From Ceratothoa steindachneri (lineage: Eukaryota; Arthropoda; Malacostraca; Isopoda; Cymothoidae): a DNA stretch of 64,000 bases. Under the pieces are notes generated by a model. It saw only the letters and a list, made by a program, of their open reading frames with translations. It was not told where the DNA came from and did no database searches. The position numbers and the translations under genes were made by a program. The DNA lies in assembly GCA_963969495.1 (NCBI GenBank), contig OZ018333.1, forward strand, positions 16,471,937 through 16,535,936. Direction: 5' to 3'. This document shows, one piece after another, positions 12,390-22,599 of this stretch (its first letter is position 1; the number at the start of each line of letters is the position of its first letter).

Positions 12390-12640
12390 ATACACACCCT
12401 TGAGCTTCCTTACCCTAGTTAATATACCATCTCTACAGATTCTAGTAGCACACTGGATCCTCTTCTGCCATTTTCCAGCGATAGCCTTAACCATATATTT
12501 TGTGATTGCACCCTATCTAGTCCAACATATTAAAAGATTCTTTCCCGTGGTCATCATCATAATCTACCACAAGACCGCATGGGATTAAGCTGTGCCACCT
12601 GCGAATCGACCACTGCCACTATAACAAGAGAGAGCCCCTT
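12390..12640 (+). pseudogene. LINE RNase H remainder (right part of split LINE)
   Basis: This continues the LINE of 7800-9863 across the hAT element. The frame reads 'ISTDSSSTLDPLLPFSSDSL', which resembles the RNase H segment '(Y/F)TDS.SAL.AL', followed by 'CDCTLSS'. The RNase H glycine-rich 'SHVG' motif is not recognisable. A 'KLCHLRIDH' string near 12590 recalls the 'K.LRIGHT' segment after RNase H. The plus-strand Jockey-like element starts somewhere after this. Confidence 0.5.
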
Positions 12641-12996
12641 AAAGGGCATGAGGATTTTCCTTCCTGGCCGCCGTGCTGACGGGAGTCAGTGACCCATCCG
12701 GCCCCAGCTTAGCCTCTTCTCCTTCTTTAAAACAGCCGGCACTTCTACCCTACTTCCACACTTTCCCTAGAACCTCTCCCACAACTCTCTCTGGTCGGCC
12801 TCTAATTTCACAGAGTTAATGCCGACCAGCTTCCTCTCACCCATCCATCACGGATCGGGGTTAAGGGGGGAGGGACACTGACCCCTCACCCCAGAGCTCC
12901 GGCTTGTGGTGGTCGGCTTTTAACAAACTGCTTCATCCCCATCCACACCTTCCTCACTTCTTTCTTTTTCATTTCAACCTCTATTCATTTTACGCC

Positions 12997-13710
12997 ATGC
13001 CCAAGGTGGAGCCGCCATGCCGATTGGATGCCAGGCTTGAATTTTTAGCTTTGAGCGGTAACTCTACGTGCCCAACTCTCTTTCCCGATAAAAGAGTTTA
13101 TGACCAGCGAGACCTGTGAAGTCCTGGGAGGATGGCCACATGGACCTTCCGCGGGGACGAACCTGGCTTGGTGCCAAGCAATGAACCTAAGTCCGCCCCT
13201 ATGCAAGGTCCTCCTCAGACGGCTTGAGTCTCCAAACCTGTACAAGGAGAGGAGGGGATCTCTCCCTCCCTGGCTGGTGCCCATGTGAAAACCAAGACTT
13301 CCATTTCGGAGAAGGGTATTGTTGAGGGTGGTCCATTGTAATTACGGGCTTCTACCCGCGGAGGGAAGAAGCGGGTTCATTACCCTCCCTCCTCTCCTAA
13401 AAAGAAAAAGAACAAGAAAAAGACGAAGAAGACTCGGAGCTCCTCTCCTTCCGTGGAGGCCGCGGGGACGGAGGGTCCATTTCTGTTTCGTTAAGTGACA
13501 AACACAATATTGACACGTCCGACCCCGTGGCTTTCCCGTTTGGGGAGTCCCAGATGAAGAACAGAACTGTGCAGAGCGGAGCCTAGATTACGTCGAGGCC
13601 CATCATTCAAAGGCTACCTGGCATTTTTGACCCCCCTGGTTTTAAGAGTTCCATCGTTATTCGCCCCACTGATGGCAGCATGTTGGCTAAGGGCAACATG
13701 ATCCATTAAA
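12997..13710 (+). pseudogene. Jockey-like LINE ORF1 (gag-like), broken
   Basis: The start codon at 12997 opens a frame that stops at 13119, and further pieces follow in other frames. A very basic Lys-rich segment lies near 13390-13430. Near 13560-13705 the pieces 'SRPIIQRLPGIFDPPGF' and 'SSIVIRPTDGSML' resemble the segment upstream of the nucleic-acid-binding part of LINE gag-like proteins. No zinc knuckle is seen, because the reading frame is cut at about 13710 by the deletion. Several frameshifts make this non-functional. Confidence 0.5.
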
Positions 13711-13738
13711 GGAGAGCTCTAGCTAGTATGATTTGCCC

Positions 13739-14570
13739 ATGCCAGTGTATACGGATGGCTCCAAGTCCGAAGAGGCGGTCGGCTTCCACACCGTATCCCC
13801 CTCTGTTTGAAGTCAGCGGGGCTCTGCCAGGTGCTGCGTCTGTCTTCATGGCCGAGCTGGTGGCAATACACCACTCGGTACGGGAGATTACGCGACGTGC
13901 CCGGTTCGAAGACCGGATTGTGATCTATAGCGACTCACAAAGAGCCCTGAGTGCTCTCGGGGCATTGGAATCTCCGCATCCCCTGGTTTGCGATATCCGT
14001 GACGCCACGGTTTTGGCGAGCCGGGCAGATGTCGAGATTATCTTCTGCTGGGTTTCTGGACATGTAGGAATTGCAGGGAATGAGCGCGCCAAAGAGTCCG
14101 CGAGGACTCTGCGACCGGACCAGCGTTTCGCTCTTCCTCACACCGACTACATGGCAGGAATATGGGCAGCTCTTCGGACTGCTTGGCAAAGAAGATGGGA
14201 GACGGTCGAAGGGAACTTAAAGTTGCGTGCCATTGTGCCGCGACTGTTCCCATGGACCTATTCCCCAATGCTACGATGGCTTCAGGTCGCTTTCTGTCGT
14301 CTCCGAATCGGACATACTCGTGTGACGCATCGCTATTTGATGAAGCGCTCGTCAGCGCCCTATTGCGACGACTGCGTCATCCCCCAGACTGTTCGCCACA
14401 TTCTTGTCGAATGTCCCAGTCTGGGTGATCTTCGCGCACGATACCTGTCCCGGTACCAGGATGGGTGGGGTCGCTACCGCTTGTTCCTTGTGCTCGGGAC
14501 GAGTTCGTGCACATTGACTTGTGGACTTGTTGACTTTTGGGGGAAGGCCGGGCTTCTCCCCTTTATTTAA
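13739..14570 (+). pseudogene. LINE RNase H domain and C-terminal tail
   Basis: RNase H removes RNA from RNA:DNA hybrids during retrotransposition. The domain starts in one frame with 'MPVYTDGSKSEEAVGFH' (first catalytic Asp in YTDGS). One frameshift near 13797 moves it to the frame that stays open to the stop at 14568-14570. Visible there are 'AELVAIHHSV' (Glu), 'VIYSDSQRALSAL' (Asp) and 'VSGHVGIAGNERAKE' (SHVG-like His and Asn/Glu). The tail has 'RLRIGHTRVTHRY', 'CDDC', 'VRHILVECPS', a C..C...H....C zinc element typical of Jockey-clade ORF2 ends. It is the best-preserved of four copies in the window. Confidence 0.8.
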
Positions 14571-14812
14571 GGTTCTTTTTGTTTGTTATTGTTGTTTTGT
14601 AGGTTGCACTCTCCTGCACCGGGATGAGGGGGACCTTCCCCTGCTGTCGGAGATGGCTTCTTGATTGTTAAGTTTTTCCAATTTATATCATTATGTTTTG
14701 ATATTTTTATTTTAAAGTAGCCTAGTTCTAGGCTGTCGTGTTTTTCGGCGACTTATGCCCAAGTGGGCAGTTGCCAGATGTGCTCTATAGAATTTAAGAA
14801 AAAAAAACAACG

Positions 14813-15268
14813 TCCAGACGTGTGCCGGACAGGCCGCGAGTCGCGGGTGGATGGGTGACCCACGCCGACCCGATTGGGTGTGGCGCGGCAATAAACCGAC
14901 GCTTTCTTCTTTGCTGGGTTGCGGGGGGCACGTGGTTCCATCTGCTGCTGCCGCCGGTGACCCTGTGGCATCCTTCTTATTCACTCGGGGCACTTCGTGT
15001 TCCAAGCGTGGTGCTCCTTGATGCCGTGGTGGTTTCGCTGGCCTTGAGGCGACCGATACACTCCTCCGTCAGCTGCGCTTGGCTGCACACGTCCCACTTG
15101 ACAGGGTTTGGGCACATGGCCTGGAGATGCCCGTAACGCTGGCACTTGTAGCATTTCACAGGCTCACCCTGGTAGGGGCGCAGGGCGGAGCGGCCCCAGC
15201 TGTCCAGGTCCAACTTGGGTGGTGGTGGCCCCTCGTACATTACAAGGATCTGCCTGGTTGGGGCCTTG
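14813..15268 (-). pseudogene. LINE ORF1 fragment with zinc knuckle
   Basis: On the minus strand the frame reads 'TRQILVMYEGPPPPKLDLD', then 'PVKCYKCQRYGHLQAMCPNP', a CCHC knuckle (C-x2-C-x4-H-x4-C). A second knuckle follows in which the first Cys reads Trp ('WDVCSQA'). A frameshift follows near 15010, and the other frame continues with 'HHAWNTKCPE'. This is a gag-like ORF1 of a LINE. It is joined on its 5' side to the 3' tail of the GC-rich LINE at 15269-17990 and cut on its other side by the plus-strand LINE tail at 14812. Confidence 0.7.
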
Positions 15269-15586
15269 TTCGATTTTGTTTTGTTTTTGTTTTTTATAGG
15301 TTTATTGTGCAATAGAGTACATTTATACATAATCATAATACAAATAATAATAAAATAAAAACAAAACAAACAAACAACAAAAAAAAACGACAAAAAAGAC
15401 AAATACAGTAATAATATGATACAATAATATAAATACATGTATAAATGCACACATTACACAAAGCGGGCAGCCCGTCAGTGTTGGCGTGCAGTAAGACGTG
15501 GTGGAGCGTCCCACGCGTTTCTTGTCTGCTGCAAGTGGGTGGCGTCGGTTTTCATCACCTGTCGCCCAGCTGGGCGCGGGCGGCGA

Positions 15587-17131
15587 TCAGCGCGGAGGGG
15601 GTGCTGTTCTTAGCACCTCCAGCAGCTCGTTTGTTGGGGTGTGGCGGACCACCTGGGCGGCTCTTGCCTCTCGCACCCTCAGTAGGGCGCCTCTTACAGG
15701 GGCAGGGGATGGCGCTCGCTCTGGCCTGGGGCGGGCGGTGGCTGGGCAGGAGAGGAGGTAGTGCACCAGTGGGCACCGGGAGCGGCCGCCGCAATGTTCG
15801 CACCTCCCTGCCACAAAGTCGGCGTGCAGCTCTTCCCGCGTGGAGTAGCCCAGCCTCACACGCTGTAGCAGCACGCCGTTCGCTCTGGGCTGCTGGAAGG
15901 ATGGGTTCAGTGGGCGATAGGCTGTGGCTGCAGCATACCACGCCGCTTGCCTCTTGAATGCTTCCCATTCTTGGTGCTGCTGGTGGGCGTTGTGGGCGGC
16001 CCTGCGTTTAACCTGCACCTTGAGCTGCTGCAGGCTGGGGCGCACGGTCCAGGTGATGAGGGGGCCGTGGACGGCTCGCTTGGCAGCCTCGTCGGCAGCA
16101 TCGTTGCCGCGCATGCCAACGTGGCTGGGAATCCAGTGGAGCCGGACACGCCTGCCCTGAGCTGCCAGGTCCTGCAGGGTGCACAGGATGGTGGTGGTGA
16201 GGTGGATGTTGTCCCGGGTGTAGGCGTGGGCGTGGGCGTGCTGCAGCGCCTGTAGTCCCGACCGAGAGTCAGTGTGTATCACCACAGTGGCCTCCCGGCG
16301 GAGCAGAGCGTGCTGGAGGGCATGCAGGATTGCTACCAGCTCCGTCTGGAGGGTGGAGCAGTGGTCTGATGTCCTCCACGCTTGCGTCAAGCCGCTCGTG
16401 ACGAAGGCGCGCCGGACCTCCCGCTGTCGGGGTCGACGGAGCCGTCGGTGAAGTACACTGCGCTGCCTGGCTCCGTGACCTCAGACATGGCCATGAGGGC
16501 GTGCTGGCAAAGCTCCTCGGTGAGGCAGTTCGCTTTGCTGTCGTCAACTGTGTGGCGGTGAAGTGTGCGGCGGGGGGGGGTCCCATGGTGGTGGTGGAAC
16601 GTAGGCGGGGTTGGGGGTGTCGGGGTCGCGCCACAGCCAGTTCCCTGCCCGGTTGAGGGAGTTGGTTGCTAGGCTGACGTTTACGAGCCACCTGTTGTTA
16701 CGCAGGCACTCGATGCCCTGCGCCACGGCCATTCGGAGTCTCCTCTGCGCAACACCTTCAACGTCGCGCTGGAGCACTCTGGCCACCCGACAGGCCACAA
16801 TGCAATCCACCCTGGCGGTTAGGGGCACCAGGTTGGCCTCACTCTGCATGACACAGGCAGTGCACCACCTGGGTGCCCCTAACATGGTCCTCATGGCGGT
16901 GTTTTGTATCACCTCCAGACGCTGTTGCTGCTTCCGGGGCAGCGCTACAAGGACCGGTGCACTGTAGTCCACTAGGAAGCGCAATGCCTGGAGGTAGTAG
17001 AGGCGGAGGACGGGGAAGGTTGCACCAGCGCTCGGCCGCGTCATGGCCCTCATCACATTCAGCCGGGCCTGCGTCCGCTCCCTCAGGTGCGTGACATGCT
17101 GCGTGAAGGACAGCCGTCTGTCCACCCACAC
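15587..17131 (-). pseudogene. LINE RT thumb and RNase H domain
   Basis: This continues the RT frame after one stop. 'MWVDRRLSFTQHV' starts the thumb, and the frame stays open to 16544, with a Pro-rich linker at its end. After frameshifts near 16430-16550, RNase H appears: 'DGSVDPDSG' (Asp), then the frame 15587-16390 with 'LQTELVAILHAL' (Glu), 'VIHTDSRSGLQAL' (Asp) and 'WIPSHVGMRGNDAADE' (His, Asn, Asp). A CEHC...H..C zinc element ('CEHCGGRSRCPLVHYLLSC') closes the protein. It is defective, but each domain is little eroded, so the copy is younger than the plus-strand LINE relics nearby. Confidence 0.85.
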
Positions 17132-17990
17132 TCACAGGGACTGGTAGGAGTCGGTACAGGCCAGGCCGACTCCTTGGACGCGAAGCTGCTGGCCAGCAGG
17201 TGTGCAAGTCTTGATGGCCATGGCCCGGGACTTCTCTGCCGAGATCTTGAGCCCCAGCTCTTCGCACTTGGCAGTGATGAGGTGCAGCGCTTCTTGGGCC
17301 CGCGCAAGCTTGTCGCCGCGCCCGGTGACGACGAGCGCCAGGTCGTCGGCGTAGCTAAGGAGGATGGTTCCTTCCCGATAGGGGAGGGCGACCAGCTGTT
17401 CCATCAGCACGTTGAAAAGGAACGGGCTGAGGATGCCGCCCTGGGGTGTCCCGTTCTCGAAGGTAAGGTAGGAAGACATGTGACCCTGGAACTTCACGCG
17501 GGCTCGGCGCTGGTGAAGGTAGTCCTGGAGCCAGCTCAGCAGTCTCCCTCGGATGCCCTTCCTCGCAAGGGTGGCCAGTATGGCGCGGGGGCTAGCCAGC
17601 TCGAAAGCCTTCTCGAGGCCAAGGAAGACTAAGATGGTGGGCTGGTTGTTGGCGTGAGCCAGGAGGGTGATGAGGCAGTCCGCCGTGCTCACCCCCCTGG
17701 TGTAGCCGAACACGTGGTGATGAAGGCTTCCCACGCTCCACTGTAGGCGACTCAGCACCATCTTCTCCGCCATTTTTCCGGTGCAGCTCAGGATGGAGAT
17801 TGGCCTGAAGGTGGTGTGATCCTTCGGCTTGGGGATGGGCTGGATGTCGGCGTCCTTCCAGGAGGGCGGCAGACGGCCTGCCAACCACGACGCGTTCAGA
17901 AGGGCTAGCAGCGCGGCGTCCCCGGGGGGCCCAGCGTGCGCCAGCATAGAGTACCGCACTCCGATGGCTCCCGCCGCTGTGTCACGTCGA
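17132..17990 (-). pseudogene. LINE reverse transcriptase domain
   Basis: The frame from 17959 is open for 275 codons. RT boxes in order are 'WKDADIQPIPKP', 'FRPISILSCTGKMAEKMV', 'LGLEKAFELA' (the box that normally reads D..KAFD; the first Asp reads Gly and the last reads Glu), 'NGTPQGGILSPFLFN' and 'LLSYADDLALV' (catalytic YADD intact). It ends at a stop (17132-17134) that sits inside the RT region, 'YQSL' then stop; the sequence goes on in frame with 'VWVDRRLSFTQHV'. The N-terminal RT and the whole endonuclease are missing. The RT would copy the LINE RNA at the target site. Confidence 0.85.
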
Positions 17991-18572
17991 TTGATTTTGT
18001 TGTTTAAGGGTTGGTAACTATTTTGATTTATATTATATTAAAGATACTTATTATATAATATCATAAATTGTGCTATATATTTTGCACTCTCACTTGAGGA
18101 CAAAATGCCATTGGGGTATAGTTTATAGAAAAGAAAATAGGTTTGTATGGATAACTCAAATAAACAAAACTAGCTACCTATTATTCATTCAATACTAGTA
18201 TAATGAATGGTATGTCTTTTTATATTTTAGAGAAGAATTTTCAACATCAGATCATGAATATAAACACTAATGAAGCCCAACTCAATCGGCAAATTTTGAC
18301 CAATAGGCCTACTAATGCATCTTGGAGGTGAGCCTCATTTTTATGTAGTTATTGAACCCGTGCTTGGAAGGCATGCGTCCACTGCGATCTCAGGCTCTAC
18401 TGGTGGATGTGCCTTTTGGGCACACCTGTTAAGGTCCTCTATGTTAGACAGGGCCAGACTAATTGACACTTTTTATTCTTTGGCTGCTCGGCCTCTAACT
18501 TTTCTTTCACTACTTATGACCTCAAAGTTGGCTCTCAATAATGAAAAAAATATCTCATACACGCACACAATA

Positions 18573-18574
<2 letters not shown>
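17991..18574. other. No certain gene; upstream flank of piggyBac relic
   Basis: AT-rich DNA at the insertion side of the LINE. Around 18238-18330 a frame reads 'FSTSDHEYKH' and then 'NRQILTNRPTNASW', which could be an N-terminal exon of the piggyBac transposase, but I cannot prove it. The motif 'ttgaggaca' near 18095 recurs as 'ttgaggacg' near 20656, possibly element-end sequence, although the two are in direct rather than inverted orientation. Confidence 0.3.

Positions 18575-18638
<64 letters not shown>
18575..18638. repeat. (TA)n microsatellite
   Basis: Uninterrupted TA dinucleotides, about 32 units, directly abutting the palindromic repeat at 18641. Confidence 0.95.
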
Positions 18639-18640
<2 letters not shown>

Positions 18641-18643
<3 letters not shown>

Positions 18644-18835
18644 AAGAGAAATAAATTTTACGTAAATGAGCAATGAGACAATAACCGGAGATTTTAAAGG
18701 TAAGAGAAAGGTTAATTGGAAGAAGACCAAGATCTTTGATCTTGGGTCTTCTTCCAATGTCCCGTTCTCTTACATTTAAAAAACTCTGGTTATTGTATCA
18801 TTGCTCATTCGCGTCAAATTATCCTTTCTCTTGTA
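18641..18835. repeat. Palindromic (fold-back) repeat, short form
   Basis: The left arm (18641-18734) and right arm (18738-18835) are inverted copies that start with 'tacaagagaaa' and meet at 'aagatc/gatctt' with a 3-base loop. The outer ~90 bp are homologous to the ends of the larger palindrome at 39517-40046: they share 'gacgcga.tgagca', '.agagtttttt' and 'gggacatt.gaa'. The short form lacks the tRNA-like core. (TA)n abuts it on the left. I found no transposase; the class is unknown. Confidence 0.8.
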
Positions 18836-18977
18836 CTATATTATGGTTGTATAGTCTGCAATACAAAGTTTCTGCATCTTTGTTTCTGCCTTCAAAAGGG
18901 TTTTGAAAGTCAGAAAATAAAAATGGCGAAAGCCTTGTGGTGGGTGTTACCACCCGCAGAACTTGTATTGCTCTTTC

Positions 18978-19079
<102 letters not shown>

Positions 19080-19104
19080 CTATATCCTTATTTAATTCAT
19101 TCAT

Positions 19105-20520
19105 ATATTTTCTAGTGATAAAAAGACTGCCAAAACGAGGAAAACTCAGGATGATCTATTCTATGAGAGATGCCTTGGATGCAGCCAATAGCTCAGAAGA
19201 TACCTTATCTGGGTCAGAGGATGAATTAAGCGTATGGATGAAAGTCATCAGCAATCAGAGAGTTAAGAATCAGAGACAAAAGATCAGTGCAATTTGTCAT
19301 AAAATAAAGATAGGCTCATTTGGTATGCTGAGAAAGACAATTATTTTTTTGGCAATTATTACCCTTCCTTCAAAGGCGAGTTTAAATCCTGTCTGGAAGG
19401 TAAAATGCCAATTAGTTACTTTTCAAAGATGATTCCTGATGATTACTTGGCTCAGGTAGTTTTTCACGCGAATTTATATGCATTAAAAAATGGGCTAGAA
19501 AATTTTAATCTCACTCTTTCAGAATTAAAAGTATTTCTTGGAATAAATCTCATAATGACTTTTTGCAAACACAGTAGACTTAGAGATTACTGGTGCACAA
19601 AGCATGGTACCAGAGTAACTATTATTGCAGACAATATGAATTATCATAGGTTTATGTCAATCCGTAACAACATTCATTTCATTGACAATGAAAGTAGAAA
19701 TGATGCTAGTGATGGTTATTATAAATTGAGGCCTTTCATTGATCAGGTTCAGTCATCATTTTGGGAAAGCGCATCAGTGGAGGAACATTTATCACTTGAT
19801 GAGATGATGGTACCTTTCAAGGGGAGGTCTAAGATGAAGCAATACATCATGGGTAAACCTCATCTGGTACCTTTTAAGGGGAGGTCTAAGATTAAGCAAT
19901 ACATCATGGGTAAACCTCATCCATGGGGATTTAAAATATGGGTCATGGCTGGTACTTCAGGTTATGTTTATAAGTTTGAGATATATCTAGGCGCAGGAGG
20001 TAATCACTCAAAACCAAGTGTTGAATTTGGTGCAATTGGTGAGGTTGTAATTCGCCTTTCAACCGACATAAAAAATAAGAATCATAAGCTATATTTTGAC
20101 AATCTTTTTACAACAATCTCTCTCTTACAAAAGCTTGCTAAAGATGAAATTTATGCTGCTGGAACAGTAAGGGCAAATAGACTGAAGAATGCCAACACTA
20201 AGCTAAAAAGCATCAGTGAAATAAAAAAGATGCCCCGGGGAGCTCACTTATTAGTAACATCACAGGATAATATAACCATCTGCCGCTGGTATGATAACTC
20301 AGCTGTTCATGATGCATCGACATTTGCAGGGGTAGAACCAATTGGAAGCACACTGCGATGGAGTAGAAAAGAAATTGAAATTCCAATACCAGATGCTATA
20401 AAATGTATAAACTTCACCTTGGCGTATTTGATTTAATAGATGCCTTAGTGGGGCTCTATCGCCATCAACAACGTCATAAAAGATGGTATCTAAGACTATT
20501 TTTCCACCTTCTAAAAGTCA
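19105..20520 (+). pseudogene. piggyBac-type transposase, frameshifted
   Basis: piggyBac transposases cut and paste at TTAA sites. The 343-codon frame from 19405 carries 'EHLSLDEMMVPFKGRSK' (first catalytic Asp in SLDE), 'HKLYFDNLFTTISLL' (second Asp in FDN) and 'GTVRANR'. A frameshift near 20395 leads to 'LGVFDLIDALVGLYRH', holding the third Asp of the usual GGVD..D box. Upstream the same frame reads 'WYAEKDNYFFGNYYPSF', while the acidic N-terminal piece at 19120-19290 ('SSEDTLSGSEDE') is in another frame. A 57-bp tandem duplication (19810-19866 and 19867-19923) repeats 19 residues right after the first catalytic motif. Terminal repeats with TTAA were not located. Confidence 0.85.
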
Positions 20521-20889
20521 TCATTAATTACTTTAAACACACATGTTTTCATTATAAATATTGTTGGTCTTATCTCTATTTTTTATTCTCCTTACTGCAC
20601 TTGTCCTCATATAAGGACAATCAATGTTTGACTCCATTACTGGTATTTGTCCCCATTTGAGGACGATTTGCAATTCACACACTGCAAATTCCAAGATTTA
20701 TGATGACTCTGTGCTTTAGGATCATTTCTAGTGAGTTTACATAAAAAAATATTTTTAGGACCAATAGCAGGGAAATATGTTCGAGAGAGTTATGTTCGTG
20801 GCTATCGCTTTACGCCACTTCCGCCAAATAAGATTCTTTATTGAGTATTCGAAGGCAATACGGTATTTCTTTGATTGCCAGGCGGCAAA

Positions 20890-21395
20890 TACTGTATCAT
20901 TCAATAGTAGTGATGTATCTAGGTTGGTTTAAGTTGGGTGGACTGCATGTCTGTTTATGTAGCCCAAGTCTCTTTTACAGGGGGTTGGGTAATCCTATTG
21001 CGCTCACATAGTTTGGCCACGTTGTTAGTCCATATAAAATTGCGCTTTGTTCCTAAATGATAGGGGAGATTAATTATTTGTATGTAAAGAAACTAAACAA
21101 CGAAACCTAACTTCGAGTCTTAGGACAAGGAAATTAGGTAAATGAAGCAAGAAAGAAAAATAAAATTGGATTTCCCTTTATTTTTTTCACATACCTTTAT
21201 CATCATAATCGAAGAAAACTGTATCCTTCAATAAGAGCGATGTATCTAGGTTGGTTTAAGTTGTGTGTAGCTGCATGTTTGTTTATGTAGCACAGGTCTC
21301 TTTTACCAGGGCTTAGGTAAGACTAATGCGCAGGAATGCGCTCACATGGCTCGACCACGTTGTTTGTCCATATCAAATTACTACTTTTGCTATCT
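20890..21395. repeat. Direct repeat pair, about 160 bp each
   Basis: The segments at 20893-21045 and 21222-21385 share 'gatgtatctaggttggttta', 'gtttatgtagc', 'gcgctcacat' and 'ccacgttgtt.gtccatat'. They are in the same orientation, about 330 bp apart. They sit between the piggyBac relic and the gypsy-like element, and the second copy runs into the broken RNase H end, so they may be part of that element's end. No coding content. Confidence 0.7.
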
Positions 21396-21399
21396 TATT

Positions 21400-22500
21400 C
21401 TATTACCGAGTAGTTTTCCTCCAGCATATCCCACAGGGTGGCTTTCTCCGGTATCAGCGTACGGGAGGAGTACGCATCCGAGGCCTTCGTCGATGACATC
21501 CGTCTGGATGCCGAAGGGTTTACTGGGGTTCGTGAGCCTCAAAATGGGGACGGACGCCAGTTTGTCTTTTAGTTGCCGGAACCTTGAGGTGGCCTTGGGG
21601 TTCCAGACTAAGGGATCCTGGAAACTTTTCTGAAAAATTGCACACATAGAGGAGGAGGGGTAAAAGTGGATGCAAAATTGGGGATGAGACCAGTAGAACA
21701 ACGCCGATCCCATGGATTACCGGAGCTGCTTCTTACGGCGGGGGAGGGGCATTTCTACTATGGCCCGAACCTTTTCCTCCTGGGAGGCCCATTCGGTTCT
21801 TCCCGATATGGAAGCCAAGGTACTTGATGGTATCGTGGGCGAAGTGGCACTTACTGGGGCTAAGGGTGAGTCCATGCTCACGGAGCCGGGTCAAAAGGGC
21901 TCGAAATGATATAAATTTCTGGTTTCGTGTAGCGGTAGCGACGTATAGATTGTCAAAGTAAAATGACGTGAAAGCAGGTCGTCCATAATTTTTCGCCTCG
22001 TCCAGTTGTAATTGTTGCATGCAGTTACAAGACCGAAGCGAAGAGGCTTGAACTGCATGAGTCCTTTGGAAGTGGGGAACGCCGTGTATTTTCATACACT
22101 TTCACGGAGGGGAATCTGGATATAGGCCATGCAGAGATCTAACTCTGAGATGTACTTGGCCTCCTCGAATAGATGAAGGTTCTCGCTGATCAGAGGGATG
22201 GGTTTTGCCTCGGAAATTGTCACAGAGTTTAACTTTCTGAAGTCTACTCACATCCGGAAATAGTGGCCGGGTTTAGGAACCATGATGATTGGGGAACAGA
22301 AATCCGATTTCGAGGGCTCGATGATATCGAGTTTGAGCAAGTTACCCACCTCAGATTGGAAGGCCTGCCTCAGGTGGATGGGAAGAGGATACTGCGTCGT
22401 ATGGACAGGTTCTTGCATAGTAAGAACGATGTCACGTCAAAGTAATTTGCACGGCAGGGGATCTCAAAAAGGACGTCACCGAAGTCGTTCAGTACGTACT
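21400..22500 (-). pseudogene. Gypsy-like RT and partial RNase H
   Basis: Pieces on the minus strand, in order: 'LLKLDIIEPSKSDFCSPI' and 'MVPKPGHYFRM', 'VDFRKLNSVTISEAKPIPL', 'ISELDLCMAYIQIPL' (first catalytic Asp region), 'SFYFDNLYVAT' (the YxDD box, with the second Asp changed to Asn), and 'LREHGLTLSPSKCHFAHDTI', 'YLGFHIG'. RNase H starts 'RLTNPSKPFGIQTDVIDEGL' and is cut off after 'GYAGGKLL'. The stretch between the integrase end and the RT start (22620-22440) reads on in a linker with 'LHEVPES' and 'LQYVLNDFGDVLFEIP'. It is dead by frameshifts and the Asp to Asn change. Confidence 0.8.
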
Positions 22501-22599
22501 GCAGCTGATTATTCTGGAGAGGGGCTAACCCGGGGTAGAGGTCTAGCACCGGGGAGGATGATTCTGGGACCTCATGTAGAGTTGGGAGAGGTTAGTCGC

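Larger units (their letters stand above)
12640..14812 (+). mobile_element. Jockey-like LINE with large internal deletion
   Basis: A GC-richer 5' leader (12640-12996) precedes an ORF1 start at 12997. ORF1 remnants run to about 13710 and are joined directly to RNase H at 13739. Endonuclease and RT are missing. The 3' untranslated region (14571-14812) contains 'agtagcctagttctaggctg' and ends in an A-rich tail at about 14795-14812; the same 3' region is present at 63741-63930. The A-rich tail abuts a minus-strand ORF1 fragment, so this element seems to have inserted there. Confidence 0.7.
15269..17990 (-). mobile_element. GC-rich 5'-truncated LINE
   Basis: This minus-strand copy is far richer in GC than its neighbours. 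It begins inside the RT (about 17990) and runs through RNase H to a 3' untranslated region holding an AATAAA on the minus strand (15301-15306) and an A-rich end at about 15270-15295. The 5' truncation and A-rich 3' end are the usual signs of target-primed reverse transcription. Its 3' end joins ORF1 sequence of a LINE in the same orientation. Confidence 0.75.

Noticed and set aside
15445..15957. 170-codon plus-strand frame
   Set aside because: It is the shadow of the minus-strand RNase H in GC-rich DNA.
17087..17632. 181-codon plus-strand frame
   Set aside because: It lies opposite the RT domain of the minus-strand LINE, which has clear catalytic boxes.
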